64,000 nucleotides of DNA from Acidobacteriota bacterium. Lineage in GTDB: Bacteria > Acidobacteriota > Thermoanaerobaculia > Multivoradales > SZUA-115. The stretch lies in contig JAJRVQ010000124.1 of assembly GCA_024277255.1 (NCBI GenBank), forward strand, positions 1 to 64,000, read 5' to 3'. Positions 1-7,985 of the stretch are shown here, one piece after another. The position numbers were made by a program, and so were the translations under genes. Numbering within the stretch: position 1 is the first letter of the stretch; every line of letters starts with the position of its first letter. The notes under the pieces were generated by a model, which was not told the origin of the DNA, made no database searches, and worked only from the letters and a program-made list of their open reading frames with translations.

Positions 1-340
1 CGAGCTCTTACCGGTGATCGACAACCTGGAGCGGGCGGTCAACGCTGAGGGTTCGGTCGAAGATCTGAAGCTCGGGGTCGAGATGACGCTGACCCAGCTG
101 CGCGAGATGCTGCGCCGTCGCGGCTTGCGGCTGGTGCCGGCTGCCGGCCATCCTTTCGATCCGGCGGTCCACGATGCGGTTTCGCGGTTCGAGGACGAAG
201 AGGTGAGCCAGCCGACGGTGGCGGATGAGTTGCAGAGCGGTTATCTGCTGCATGACCGGCTGTTACGGCCGGCGATGGTGCGGGTCGCCATGCCGCCCGA
301 ACCGGGAGATGCCGACAATGGCGGCAATGGTGAGGAATGA
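1..340 (+). CDS. grpE: GrpE nucleotide exchange factor, C-terminal part (5' end outside window)
   Basis: This is the C-terminal part of GrpE, the cytosolic exchange factor that releases ADP from DnaK. The reading frame is open from the first full codon at position 2 and has no start in the window. What remains shows the end of the coiled-coil (LLPVIDNLERAV) and the beta domain with the family pattern FDPAVHDAV, then GYLLHDRLLRPAMVRVA near the end. The last residues are an acidic, glycine-rich tail. It lies 134 bases upstream of dnaK in the usual grpE-dnaK-dnaJ order. The family assignment is firm, but the length cannot be judged because the gene is cut by the window edge. Confidence 0.95.
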   Translation, partial: ELLPVIDNLERAVNAEGSVEDLKLGVEMTLTQLREMLRRRGLRLVPAAGHPFDPAVHDAVSRFEDEEVSQPTVADELQSGYLLHDRLLRPAMVRVAMPPEPGDADNGGNGEE

Positions 341-372
341 GGATTCTTCGTCTGCGTCCGCATAGCTCCTCA

Positions 373-404
373 TGACTTCGATTCGGATTTCCGTTGTTAT
401 AACA
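373..404 (+). promoter_or_regulatory. Candidate dnaK promoter with palindromic -10 region
   Basis: The grpE-dnaK gap contains TATAAC (398-403) inside a perfect 10-base palindrome, TGTTATAACA (395-404). Only a weak -35 (TGACTT, 373-378) lies upstream, with a 19-base spacer. No CIRCE element, the HrcA operator, is visible here. The palindrome could be a repressor site or chance, so this is a low-confidence call. Confidence 0.25.
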
Positions 405-474
405 GTGTGATGACTCTCGTTACCCCGCATGCCGTTGGTGGCAGAGTATCTGGCGGCAGAGTGGAGAAAAGCCT

Positions 475-2310
475 TTGAGCAAGATCATCGGAATCGATCT
501 CGGCACTACCAACAGTTGTGCCGCGCTGGTCGAGGCGCTGGCGCCGCGCGTGTTGCCGAACCGCGAAGGTAGCCGGACGACGGCATCGATCGTCGCCTTC
601 ACCGAAGAGGGAGACCGATTGGTGGGGCAGATCGCCAAACGGCAGTCGATCACCAATCCCGCCAATACCATCTATGCGGTCAAGCGGCTGCTCGGGCGCA
701 AGTTCGAGGACCCCGAGGTGCAGCGCGCCTGCGAAGTCTTGCCCTACCACTTGGTGCGTGCGCCCAACGGAGACGTGCGGGTACAGGTGGGTGACAAGGA
801 GTTCAGTCCGCAGGAGATCTCCGCCTTCATCATGGCCGAGATTTGCGGATTCGTCGAAGAGGCTTTGGGAGAGAAGGTCGAGCAGGCGGTGGTCACCGTC
901 CCCGCCTATTTCGATGATGCGCAAAGACAGGCGACCAAAGATGCTGTGCGCATCTCAGGTCTCGAAGTCTTGCGGATCATCAACGAGCCCACCGCGGCGG
1001 CGCTGGCCTACGGTCTCGACAAGCAAGCGGGAAGCCGAACGATCGCTGTCTACGACCTCGGCGGCGGTACCTTCGACGTCTCCATTCTCAACTTGTCGGA
1101 GGGAATCTTCGAAGTCAAGTCGACCTCCGGCGATACCTATCTCGGCGGCGAGGACTTCGACCAGGCGATCATGAATTGGATGATCGAGGGGTTCCTCGAC
1201 GAGGTCGGGATCGACCTGCGACAGGACCGGATGGCCTTGCAGCGCCTCAAGGAGGCCGCCGAGCGTGCCAAGTGTGAACTCTCGACCGAAACCGAGGCGG
1301 CGATCAACCTGCCGTTCATCTCGGCCGATGAGAGCGGTCCGCGCCATCTCGCGCGGACGCTGTCGCGTGACAAGTTCGAGGGGCTGGTGGCTGAACTGGT
1401 GGAACGCACCGAGAAGCCCTGTCTCGACGCCATCGAGCAAGCCGGCCTGAGGGCTGACGAGATCGACGACATCCTGGTGGTCGGCGGCCAGACGCGCACC
1501 CCTCTGGTGCAGCAACGGGTGGAGAAGATCTTCGGCAAGAAACCGAACCGTGAGATCAATCCCGAAGAGGTGGTCGCCATGGGCGCGGCGATCCAGGGCA
1601 GTATCTTGCGTGGCGACATCAAGGATCTGGTGCTGCTCGACGTCACTCCGCTGTCGCTCGGCGTCGAGACCCACGGTGGCCTGTGCACCCGGTTGATCGA
1701 GCGCAACTCGACCATCCCGACCAAGAACACTCAGATCTTCACCACCGTTGCCGACAACCAGGACACGGTGGAGGTTCACGTCATCCAAGGCGAGCGCGAG
1801 ATCGCCGGCGAAAACCGCTCCCTGGGTCGTTTCGAGCTGGTGGGAATCCCGCCGGCACCGCGGGGAGTGCCGCAGATCGAGGTGACCTTCGCCATCGACT
1901 CCAACGGCATCGTCAATACCTCGGCGCGCGATCTGGCGACCGGTTTGTCACAGTCGATCGAGATCAACCCCGCCGGCGGCTTGTCGCAAGAGGAGATCGA
2001 CCGCCTGGTCCGCGAGGCGGAAGAGCATCATCAGGAAGATTTGCAGCGCAAGGAAATGCGCCGGCTGAAAAACCGGTTGGAAGGGCTGATCCACAACAAC
2101 GAGCGGGTTTTCAACCAGTTCAAGGACATGTTGTCGATCAAGGATCGCAAGAGGGTCAGCGAGACGCTGCTGCGCGCGCGAGTGGCGGTCGGCGAAGAGA
2201 GCCGGGCGGAGCTGGAAGCCGCGATGTATGACCTCAACTCGATCTCCCGCCTCCTTTCCGACGTGATGCTGCAACAAACCAGCGGCGACGAAGAACTACC
2301 CGGCCTCTGA
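475..2310 (+). CDS. dnaK: Molecular chaperone DnaK (Hsp70)
   Basis: ATP-dependent Hsp70 chaperone of the cytosol, working with the DnaJ and GrpE encoded on either side. The N-terminal ATPase domain starts with [11 protein letters not shown] and carries [29 protein letters not shown] and the VVGGQTRTP phosphate loop. The substrate-binding domain follows from about residue 375 ([11 protein letters not shown]), then an alpha-helical lid. The protein has 611 residues, shorter than the 630-640 usual for DnaK. The lid is present, but the long disordered tail with a terminal acidic motif is missing and the protein ends soon after the lid (GDEELPGL). The start is a TTG at 475 preceded by GGAG at 463-466, and no better-placed ATG exists. 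Confidence 0.97.
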   Translation: MSKIIGIDLGTTNSCAALVEALAPRVLPNREGSRTTASIVAFTEEGDRLVGQIAKRQSITNPANTIYAVKRLLGRKFEDPEVQRACEVLPYHLVRAPNGDVRVQVGDKEFSPQEISAFIMAEICGFVEEALGEKVEQAVVTVPAYFDDAQRQATKDAVRISGLEVLRIINEPTAAALAYGLDKQAGSRTIAVYDLGGGTFDVSILNLSEGIFEVKSTSGDTYLGGEDFDQAIMNWMIEGFLDEVGIDLRQDRMALQRLKEAAERAKCELSTETEAAINLPFISADESGPRHLARTLSRDKFEGLVAELVERTEKPCLDAIEQAGLRADEIDDILVVGGQTRTPLVQQRVEKIFGKKPNREINPEEVVAMGAAIQGSILRGDIKDLVLLDVTPLSLGVETHGGLCTRLIERNSTIPTKNTQIFTTVADNQDTVEVHVIQGEREIAGENRSLGRFELVGIPPAPRGVPQIEVTFAIDSNGIVNTSARDLATGLSQSIEINPAGGLSQEEIDRLVREAEEHHQEDLQRKEMRRLKNRLEGLIHNNERVFNQFKDMLSIKDRKRVSETLLRARVAVGEESRAELEAAMYDLNSISRLLSDVMLQQTSGDEELPGL

Positions 2311-2356
2311 CCCGTTCCCCGACCCACCCACTGAACCAACCAGGCTAGATCAAACG

Positions 2357-3454
2357 ATGCGTGACTTTTATGAGGTGCTGGGCGTGGAGCGCAATGCAGA
2401 CTCGCGCGCCATCAAGTCGGCTTACCGCAAGTTGGCCCAGAAGTACCACCCCGACCGCAACCCGGGCGACAAAGAGGCCGAAGAGAAGTTCAAGGAGGCG
2501 GCCGAGGCTTACGCGGTTCTCGGCGATGCCAACAAGCGGGCTCGCTACGACCGCTTCGGCCACGAAGCTACGAGCCGTGGCGGTTTCGACCCGACGATCT
2601 TCGCCGACTTCTCAGACATCCTCGGCGACATCTTCGGATTCGGCGGTGGTGGGCGCCGGGGAGGCCGCCGGCCGAGCCGTGGTGCCGATCTGCGCTACGA
2701 TCTGCGGCTCTCTTTCGAGGAAGCCGCCTTCGGTACCGAGACCAAACTGCGTCTGCCCAGGCGCGAGGCCTGTGACCAATGCCGAGGCAGCGGTAGCGCC
2801 GGAGGCGCCCCGCCGGCGACCTGCCAGACTTGCGGCGGCCGTGGCCAGGTGCGGGTTCAGCAGAGTTTCTTCACCATGGCCCAGACCTGCCCTCACTGCC
2901 GGGGCGAGGGCTCCAGGATCGTCGATCCCTGCTCCGCCTGCAGCGGCGAGGGGCAGGTGGTTCGAGAGCGCGAGCTGGAGGTTTCGATCCCCGCCGGGGT
3001 CGATCGGGGCTCACGGCTGCGGCTCAGCGGCGAAGGCGAGCACGGGCGCCATGGTGGCCCCGCGGGCGACCTGTACGTGGTCTTGGAGGTTGATCCTCAT
3101 CCGCGCCTACGCCGGGAGGGTGCGGAAGTGGCCAGCGAGGAGGAGCTCAGCTACGCACAGGCGGTGCTGGGTTGTTCGATCGATGTCGAGACCTTGCACG
3201 GCGTCGAAAAGCTGGAGGTACCGCCGGGCACCTCTCCCGGTAAGCTGTTCCGGTTGAAGGGCAAGGGTATCGAGCGGCTGGATCGGCGCGGTCGTGGCGA
3301 TCATCTGGTGCAGATCCGCCTCAAGGTGCCCAAGCCGCGCGATCTCGATGGTGAGCAGCTGGAGCTGCTGCACAAGCTCGCCGCCTTGGAAGGCGTGGCG
3401 GTTCGCGAGGGCGGGGTACTGCACAAGGTCAAGGAACTGATCACCGGCGGTTGA
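2357..3454 (+). CDS. dnaJ: Chaperone DnaJ (type I Hsp40)
   Basis: J-protein cochaperone that delivers clients to DnaK and stimulates its ATPase. At 365 residues it is a full class I DnaJ. It has an N-terminal J domain with the HPD motif at residues 31-33, a glycine/phenylalanine-rich linker (DIFGFGGGGRRGG), and a zinc-binding domain with all four repeats (CDQCRGSG, CQTCGGRG, CPHCRGEG, CSACSGEG). The C-terminal peptide-binding domains follow. It lies 46 bases after dnaK. There is no clear Shine-Dalgarno sequence at the ATG, so its translation may depend on coupling to dnaK. Confidence 0.97.
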   Translation: MRDFYEVLGVERNADSRAIKSAYRKLAQKYHPDRNPGDKEAEEKFKEAAEAYAVLGDANKRARYDRFGHEATSRGGFDPTIFADFSDILGDIFGFGGGGRRGGRRPSRGADLRYDLRLSFEEAAFGTETKLRLPRREACDQCRGSGSAGGAPPATCQTCGGRGQVRVQQSFFTMAQTCPHCRGEGSRIVDPCSACSGEGQVVRERELEVSIPAGVDRGSRLRLSGEGEHGRHGGPAGDLYVVLEVDPHPRLRREGAEVASEEELSYAQAVLGCSIDVETLHGVEKLEVPPGTSPGKLFRLKGKGIERLDRRGRGDHLVQIRLKVPKPRDLDGEQLELLHKLAALEGVAVREGGVLHKVKELITGG

Positions 3455-3514
3455 CGGGGGCCTCGGTCGAGGTCGCCCTGATGGAGATGGATGCTGGCCC
3501 GTGGAGGTGCCGTG

Positions 3515-4420
3515 GTGGATCGCTATTTGCGCTTGACCTACCGTCTGCCTGCCAACCTGGAGGAGGAGTGGATCGCCGCCCTTTGGGAAGCCGGCACTCT
3601 CGGCTTGCACAACCTTCCGGCGAGCGAGGAGGGGGAGGTTCGGCTGGAAGCGTGGTTTGCCCCGTCTGCCCCCGACCTCGACGAGACAGAGTGGAGCCGC
3701 CGCGGCTTGCGTCGCGAAGCAGCGCGGCTGATTGAAGCGCGCGATTGGACAGCCACCTGGCGCCGGCTGTCCCAGCCACGGCAGGTCGGGCAGCGCTTCG
3801 TGCTCGATCCCAGGGAGCCGGAAGAGGTGGCTGCCGCGGGCGTCGCGGAAGCGGTGCCGGCACAACCGCGATCCCGGCCAACGCGGCGAACGCTGCTGCG
3901 CTTGCCGGCGCGCAATGCTTTCGGCAGCGGTAGCCATGAATCGACCCGCTTGGCGGTCGAGCTACTCGAAGCGAGTTGCCCGGTCGGCGCCATGGTGCTC
4001 GACGTGGGCACCGGCACCGGCGTGCTCGCCTTCGCGGCTCTGGCCTTGGGTGCTCGGCTGGTGGTCGGTTTCGATATCGATCCGGTGGCGCCGGTGCAAG
4101 CGCGGGCCAACGCTCGGCTCAATGCAGGCGTTCTGGGGCACGGTCGCTGGCTCTTCTTCGCCGGCGAGACGGCGGCGCTGCGCGGCGGACCGCACTACGA
4201 CCTGGCCTTGGTCAATGTCCTGCCCGGCCACATCTCGGCGGCTCTACGCGCCATCGCCGAGCGACTTCTCATCGGGGGTGAGATGATCCTCTCGGGGTTC
4301 ATCGAGGAACAGGAGGTGGCGGTGGTCGAGCGCTGTGCACGGTTGGGACTGGTGGTGAGGCGGACTCGCCGGGAAGGTGAGTGGGTCGCCCTCTCTCTTG
4401 AACGCGGTGGGCCGGCGTGA
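3515..4420 (+). CDS. prmA: Ribosomal protein L11 methyltransferase PrmA
   Basis: SAM-dependent methyltransferase that trimethylates ribosomal protein L11. The N-terminal L11-recognition domain is followed by ARNAFGSGSHESTRL, a hallmark of PrmA, and SAM motif I (VLDVGTGTGVLAF) with the acidic FDIDP of motif II. The motif IV region reads ALVNVLPGHI, a variant of the usual ANILA. I chose GTG at 3515 because GGAGG lies at 3503-3507 with a 7-base spacer. An upstream in-frame ATG at 3491 would add 8 residues. The product is about 301 residues, normal for the family. Its end overlaps rsmE by four bases, so the two are translationally coupled. Confidence 0.9.
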   Translation: MDRYLRLTYRLPANLEEEWIAALWEAGTLGLHNLPASEEGEVRLEAWFAPSAPDLDETEWSRRGLRREAARLIEARDWTATWRRLSQPRQVGQRFVLDPREPEEVAAAGVAEAVPAQPRSRPTRRTLLRLPARNAFGSGSHESTRLAVELLEASCPVGAMVLDVGTGTGVLAFAALALGARLVVGFDIDPVAPVQARANARLNAGVLGHGRWLFFAGETAALRGGPHYDLALVNVLPGHISAALRAIAERLLIGGEMILSGFIEEQEVAVVERCARLGLVVRRTRREGEWVALSLERGGPA

Positions 4421-5127
4421 CGGCGCTGATCGTCACGCCGGCGGCTCTGCGCGACGGCGAAGTTCGGGTGGAGGGCGATACCTATCGCCATCTTTTCCGC
4501 GCCAAGAGGCTGGCCGTGGGCGATCGTCTTCGCGTGGTGGACGGCGAAGGTCGGGCCCGGCATGGCGAGATCGCCGCCGTCGGTCGGCGACAGGCGACAG
4601 TGATACTGCAGGGCGAGGCTCCGGCCCTCGAAGCGGCTTTGCGCCTGGAGCTTTGGGTCGCGCCACCGCGCCCTCAGCGTGCCGCCTGGCTAGTGGAGAA
4701 GGCGACCGAACTCGGGGTCCACGCAGTGCGTTTCGTAGCCAGCACGAGAACCAGCCGGCAGTGGGGAGAGGAAGTCATGGCGCGGCTGGCGCGGGTCGCC
4801 AGAGCGGCGGTCGAACAGTGCGGCCGCTCGCGCATTCCGGAGGTCACCGGCGTTCATGGGTGGAGCGACCTGCCGGCCCTCGTCGCGGCGACCGAGGCAC
4901 GCTTCGTCCTCCATCCCACCGCCTCGCGGCCACTGACCTCGCTGAATGGGGAGGCCTCACCGGTCGCTGTGCTGGTCGGTCCCGAGGGTGGCTGGACGGA
5001 AGAGGAACTGGCCGAGTTGCGGGCGGCGGACTGCCGCGATCTTGGTTTGGGACCGAGGATCCTCCGGACCGAAACAGCCGCCCTGGCGGCGGCGACGATC
5101 GGATTGAGTGGAGGAACGGCGGATTGA
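4417..5127 (+). CDS. rsmE: 16S rRNA (uracil1498-N3)-methyltransferase RsmE
   Basis: SPOUT-class methyltransferase that makes m3U1498 in 16S rRNA. The 236-residue product has an N-terminal PUA-like RNA-binding domain (HLFRAKRLAVGDRLRVVDGEG) and a C-terminal knotted SAM-binding domain with LVGPEGGWTEEEL and LGLGPRILRTETAALAA, both diagnostic of RsmE. The GTG start sits in a GTGA overlap with the prmA stop. The prmA-rsmE pairing is common in bacteria. Its stop codon (5125-5127) lies inside the -35 box of the next promoter. Confidence 0.95.
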   Translation: MTALIVTPAALRDGEVRVEGDTYRHLFRAKRLAVGDRLRVVDGEGRARHGEIAAVGRRQATVILQGEAPALEAALRLELWVAPPRPQRAAWLVEKATELGVHAVRFVASTRTSRQWGEEVMARLARVARAAVEQCGRSRIPEVTGVHGWSDLPALVAATEARFVLHPTASRPLTSLNGEASPVAVLVGPEGGWTEEELAELRAADCRDLGLGPRILRTETAALAAATIGLSGGTAD

Positions 5128-5152
5128 CAGGGTATTGCCGCGAAGCTATGAT
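5124..5152 (+). promoter_or_regulatory. Near-consensus sigma-70 promoter for ilvE-pilT-recX
   Basis: A perfect -35 box TTGACA (5124-5129) and -10 box TATGAT (5147-5152) are separated by exactly 17 bases. The -35 box overlaps the rsmE stop codon, and the first downstream gene begins about 60 bases after the -10. This is the best-matching sigma-70 promoter in the window. It marks ilvE-pilT-recX as a unit separate from the dnaK-rsmE run. Confidence 0.75.
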
Positions 5153-5213
5153 AGAAGGTCCGGCAAGGCCTGTATTTGCAACGATTTGAGGTGAACAGAG
5201 TGAGGTGGAAATA

Positions 5214-6194
5214 GTGTCGAAAGAATCTTTGGCTACGGTTCGCTGGGTGTGGAAAAACGGTGAGCTGATCAAGTTTGAAGATGCGACCGTTCATGTCCTA
5301 ACTCACGCGCTTCATTATGGGTCGGGATGGTTCGAGGGGATCCGTTGCTACGAAACGGCGCGAGGTCCCGCGGTCTTCCGCCTCAGGGAGCACATGGAAC
5401 GGTTGGTTGCTTCGTGCAAGATCTTCCGAGCGGATCTGCCCTTCAGCGTCGAGGAAATGTGCCAGGCGGCGATTGATACGATCGGCGCCAATGAGTACAA
5501 CGAGTGTTACGTGCGACCGATCGTTTTCCGCGGTTTCGGCTCGGTCGGAGTCAATCCTCTCAACAATCCGATCGAGAGCTTCATCATCGTCTGGCCGTGG
5601 GGCAAGTATCTCGGTCCGGAGGCCCACGAACTGGGGGTCGACACCTGTGTTTCGACCTGGCGCCGCTTGGCGCCCAGTGGTTTCCCGGCATCGGCCAAAG
5701 CGACCGGTACTTACCTCAACAGCCAACTGATCAAGATGGAGGCGGTTCTCGGTGGTTTCGCTGAGGGTATCGCCCTCGATGAATCGGGCCACCTGGCGGA
5801 AGGCTCGGGGGAGAATCTTTTCCTGGTCAATGACGGTGTGGTGCTGACGCCGCCCCGAATCTCCTCGATTTTGCCGGGGATCACCCGCTCGACCATCCTC
5901 ACTCTCGCCGAGGAGATGGGAATTCCCGTGCGCCGCAAGCGGCTGCCGCGCGCCATGCTCTACACCTGTGACGAGGCCTTCTTTACCGGCACCGCCGCCG
6001 AGGTTACGCCGATTCGCTCGGTCGACCGCATTCCTGTCGGCGAAGGCAAGCCGGGGCCGATCACTCGGCGGCTGATGGAGGCTTACATGGATGTGGTCTG
6101 CGGCCGGCGGCCCGACCATCACGGCTGGCTGACCTACTGCCAGCCGACTCCTCCGGCCCGGCAGCCCGCCGAACCTGCTGAGGTTGTGCGTTGA
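5214..6194 (+). CDS. ilvE: Branched-chain amino acid aminotransferase (class IV, PLP)
   Basis: Transfers the amino group between glutamate and branched-chain 2-oxo acids in the last step of valine, leucine and isoleucine synthesis. It is a fold-type IV PLP enzyme. Diagnostic segments are HYGSGWFEGIRCY near the N terminus, the PLP-lysine segment SAKATGTYLNS, EGSGENLFLV and LPGITRSTI, all as in E. coli IlvE. About 326 residues from the GTG at 5214, which has AGGTGG at 5203-5208. An in-frame GTG at 5205 is an alternative. It ends in a proline- and alanine-rich tail beyond the usual IlvE end. The stop overlaps the pilT start (TTGA). Confidence 0.93.
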   Translation: MSKESLATVRWVWKNGELIKFEDATVHVLTHALHYGSGWFEGIRCYETARGPAVFRLREHMERLVASCKIFRADLPFSVEEMCQAAIDTIGANEYNECYVRPIVFRGFGSVGVNPLNNPIESFIIVWPWGKYLGPEAHELGVDTCVSTWRRLAPSGFPASAKATGTYLNSQLIKMEAVLGGFAEGIALDESGHLAEGSGENLFLVNDGVVLTPPRISSILPGITRSTILTLAEEMGIPVRRKRLPRAMLYTCDEAFFTGTAAEVTPIRSVDRIPVGEGKPGPITRRLMEAYMDVVCGRRPDHHGWLTYCQPTPPARQPAEPAEVVR

Positions 6195-7363
6195 ACATCA
6201 ACGACCTGTTGAAGGTCGCGGTCGAGCGCAAAGCGTCCGATCTCCACCTCAAGGTCGGCAGCAATCCGGTCATTCGGATCGATGGTGAGCTGCAATCGCT
6301 GCAAGAGATCAAGCGGTTGATGCAGGAGGACACCATCGCCATGGCCTTCTCGATCATGAACGCGCGCCAGAAGCAGCGGTTCAAGGAAGAGTTCGAGATC
6401 GACATCGCCTACTCGGTGCCGGGTCTTGGCCGCTTTCGTTGCAACATCTTCCAGCAACGGGGCACGGTGGGGCTGGTCTTGCGCGTCATCCCGGCGCGGA
6501 TCAAGAACATCAAAGAACTGATGCTGCCGGCGGTTCTGGGGACCATCTGCGAGGAACGCCGTGGCCTGGTGCTGTGCACCGGTACCACCGGGTCGGGAAA
6601 GTCGACCACTCTGGCGGCGATGATCGACGCCATCAACGGTGCCCGCACCGAACACATCATGACCATCGAGGATCCGATCGAGTTCCTCCATCGCGACAAG
6701 AAAGCGATCGTCAACCAGCGTGAGATCGATGTCGACACGCGCACCTTCTCGGGTGCTCTACGTTCGGCGTTGCGCCAGGATCCCGATGTCATTCTGGTCG
6801 GTGAGATGCGGGACTACGAGACCATCGAGACGGCGCTTCTCGCCGCCGAGACCGGCCATCTGGTGCTCTCCACTCTGCACACCCTGGATGCGACCGAGAC
6901 CATCAACCGCATCATCTCGGTCTTCCCTCCGCACCATCAAAAGCAGATCCGAATCCAACTCGGCCAGGTCCTCAAGTCGGTGATCTCGTTGCGTCTGCTG
7001 CCCCGCGCCGACGGGATCGGTCGGGTGCCGGCGGTCGAGGTGATGCGAGTGACACCCTACATTCGTGACTGCATCGAGAACAAAGAGAAGACCAAGTTCA
7101 TCCGCGAACAGATCTCGCTGGGCACCAGCCAGTACGGTATGCAGACTTTCGACCAGTCGCTGTTCCAGCTCTACAAGAGCGGGCTGATCACACTCGACGA
7201 GGCGATACGGCGAGCCACCAATCCCGACGAGTTCAAACTCAAGATTCAGGGTGTGCAGTTCACCGCCGATATCTCGCGCGAGCAGATGGAGAGTTCGCTG
7301 GAGTTGCAGAGTGAGGGCGATGTGCTCAGTGAGGCGTCGCAGTTCGAGATCGAAACTGGGTGA
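6191..7363 (+). CDS. pilT: PilT/PilU-family type IV pilus retraction ATPase
   Basis: Hexameric secretion-type ATPase that disassembles type IV pili during twitching motility, acting at the cytoplasmic face of the inner membrane. N-terminal segment ASDLHLKVGSNPVIRIDGEL, Walker A GTTGSGKSTT near residue 132, Asp box TIEDPIEF, Walker B DVILVGEMRD and His box HLVLSTLHT are all present. The C-terminal part (GMQTFDQSLFQLYKSGLIT) looks closer to PilU than to classical PilT, so the exact paralogue is open. 390 residues, typical. No other pilus gene is nearby. The TTG start overlaps the ilvE stop and the gene end overlaps recX. Confidence 0.9.
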   Translation: MNINDLLKVAVERKASDLHLKVGSNPVIRIDGELQSLQEIKRLMQEDTIAMAFSIMNARQKQRFKEEFEIDIAYSVPGLGRFRCNIFQQRGTVGLVLRVIPARIKNIKELMLPAVLGTICEERRGLVLCTGTTGSGKSTTLAAMIDAINGARTEHIMTIEDPIEFLHRDKKAIVNQREIDVDTRTFSGALRSALRQDPDVILVGEMRDYETIETALLAAETGHLVLSTLHTLDATETINRIISVFPPHHQKQIRIQLGQVLKSVISLRLLPRADGIGRVPAVEVMRVTPYIRDCIENKEKTKFIREQISLGTSQYGMQTFDQSLFQLYKSGLITLDEAIRRATNPDEFKLKIQGVQFTADISREQMESSLELQSEGDVLSEASQFEIETG

Positions 7364-7926
7364 GCCCGTCATGCGGAGAGGACGTGGACGATCCTCGGCA
7401 AGAGGATGAGGGCGCAGCCGTGCCGCGGCGGTCCACCAAACCGCCGCAGGTCCGCTGCTTCGACAAAGCGGTGGATCTGCTGGCCCGCCAGCCCCACTTC
7501 GTTCGCCAGCTCGAGCTCAAGCTCAACCGGCGCGGCTACGAGTCCGAGGAGGTCGCGGCGACTCTGGCGCGGTTGGCCGAACTCAACTACCTGGACGATC
7601 GCCGCACGGCGCGTGGCTACGTCGAAGGGCGATTGCGTCGCGGCGGCGAGGGGATCCGTCGGATGCGCGCCGCATTGGTGCGCAAGGGCGCCGGCGCCAA
7701 GGCGGTGGAAGAGGCGCTAGAGCTGGTGCCGAAGGATGATCTGGCGATGGCTCGCCGGAGCGCCGCCGCCTGGCGAAGAAGCCGTCGCGGGAAGTTGGAT
7801 CCGAGCGCCCTGGCCCGTCACCTGGATCGCAAGGGATTTTCCCGGCGCTCGATCTTTGCCCTCGTCGACGAACTGCGCGAGGAGTCCAAAGCCCAGGGGC
7901 AGGACGAAGAGGCGGCGACTTCGTAG
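7360..7926 (+). CDS. recX: RecX-family regulatory protein
   Basis: RecX modulates RecA filaments in the cytosol. The 188-residue product has an acidic and basic N-terminal extension, then three-helix RecX repeats: a first with ELKLNRRGYESEEVAATLARL, next LNYLDDRRTARGYVEGRLRRG, and a last around HLDRKGFSRRSIFALVDEL. The GTG start overlaps the pilT stop by four bases. recA is not in the window, so this recX sits apart from its usual partner. Confidence 0.85.
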   Translation: MSPSCGEDVDDPRQEDEGAAVPRRSTKPPQVRCFDKAVDLLARQPHFVRQLELKLNRRGYESEEVAATLARLAELNYLDDRRTARGYVEGRLRRGGEGIRRMRAALVRKGAGAKAVEEALELVPKDDLAMARRSAAAWRRSRRGKLDPSALARHLDRKGFSRRSIFALVDELREESKAQGQDEEAATS

Positions 7927-7985
7927 CCCGCGGCGGCCGGCGATGGCTCGACCCGCTTGCCTCTTCCTGGCACAATGCGCCCACC

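Noticed and set aside
341-474. Search for a CIRCE (HrcA) operator before dnaK
   Set aside because: No TTAGCACTC-N9-GAGTGCTAA pattern is present; only a short palindrome with weak promoter features was kept.
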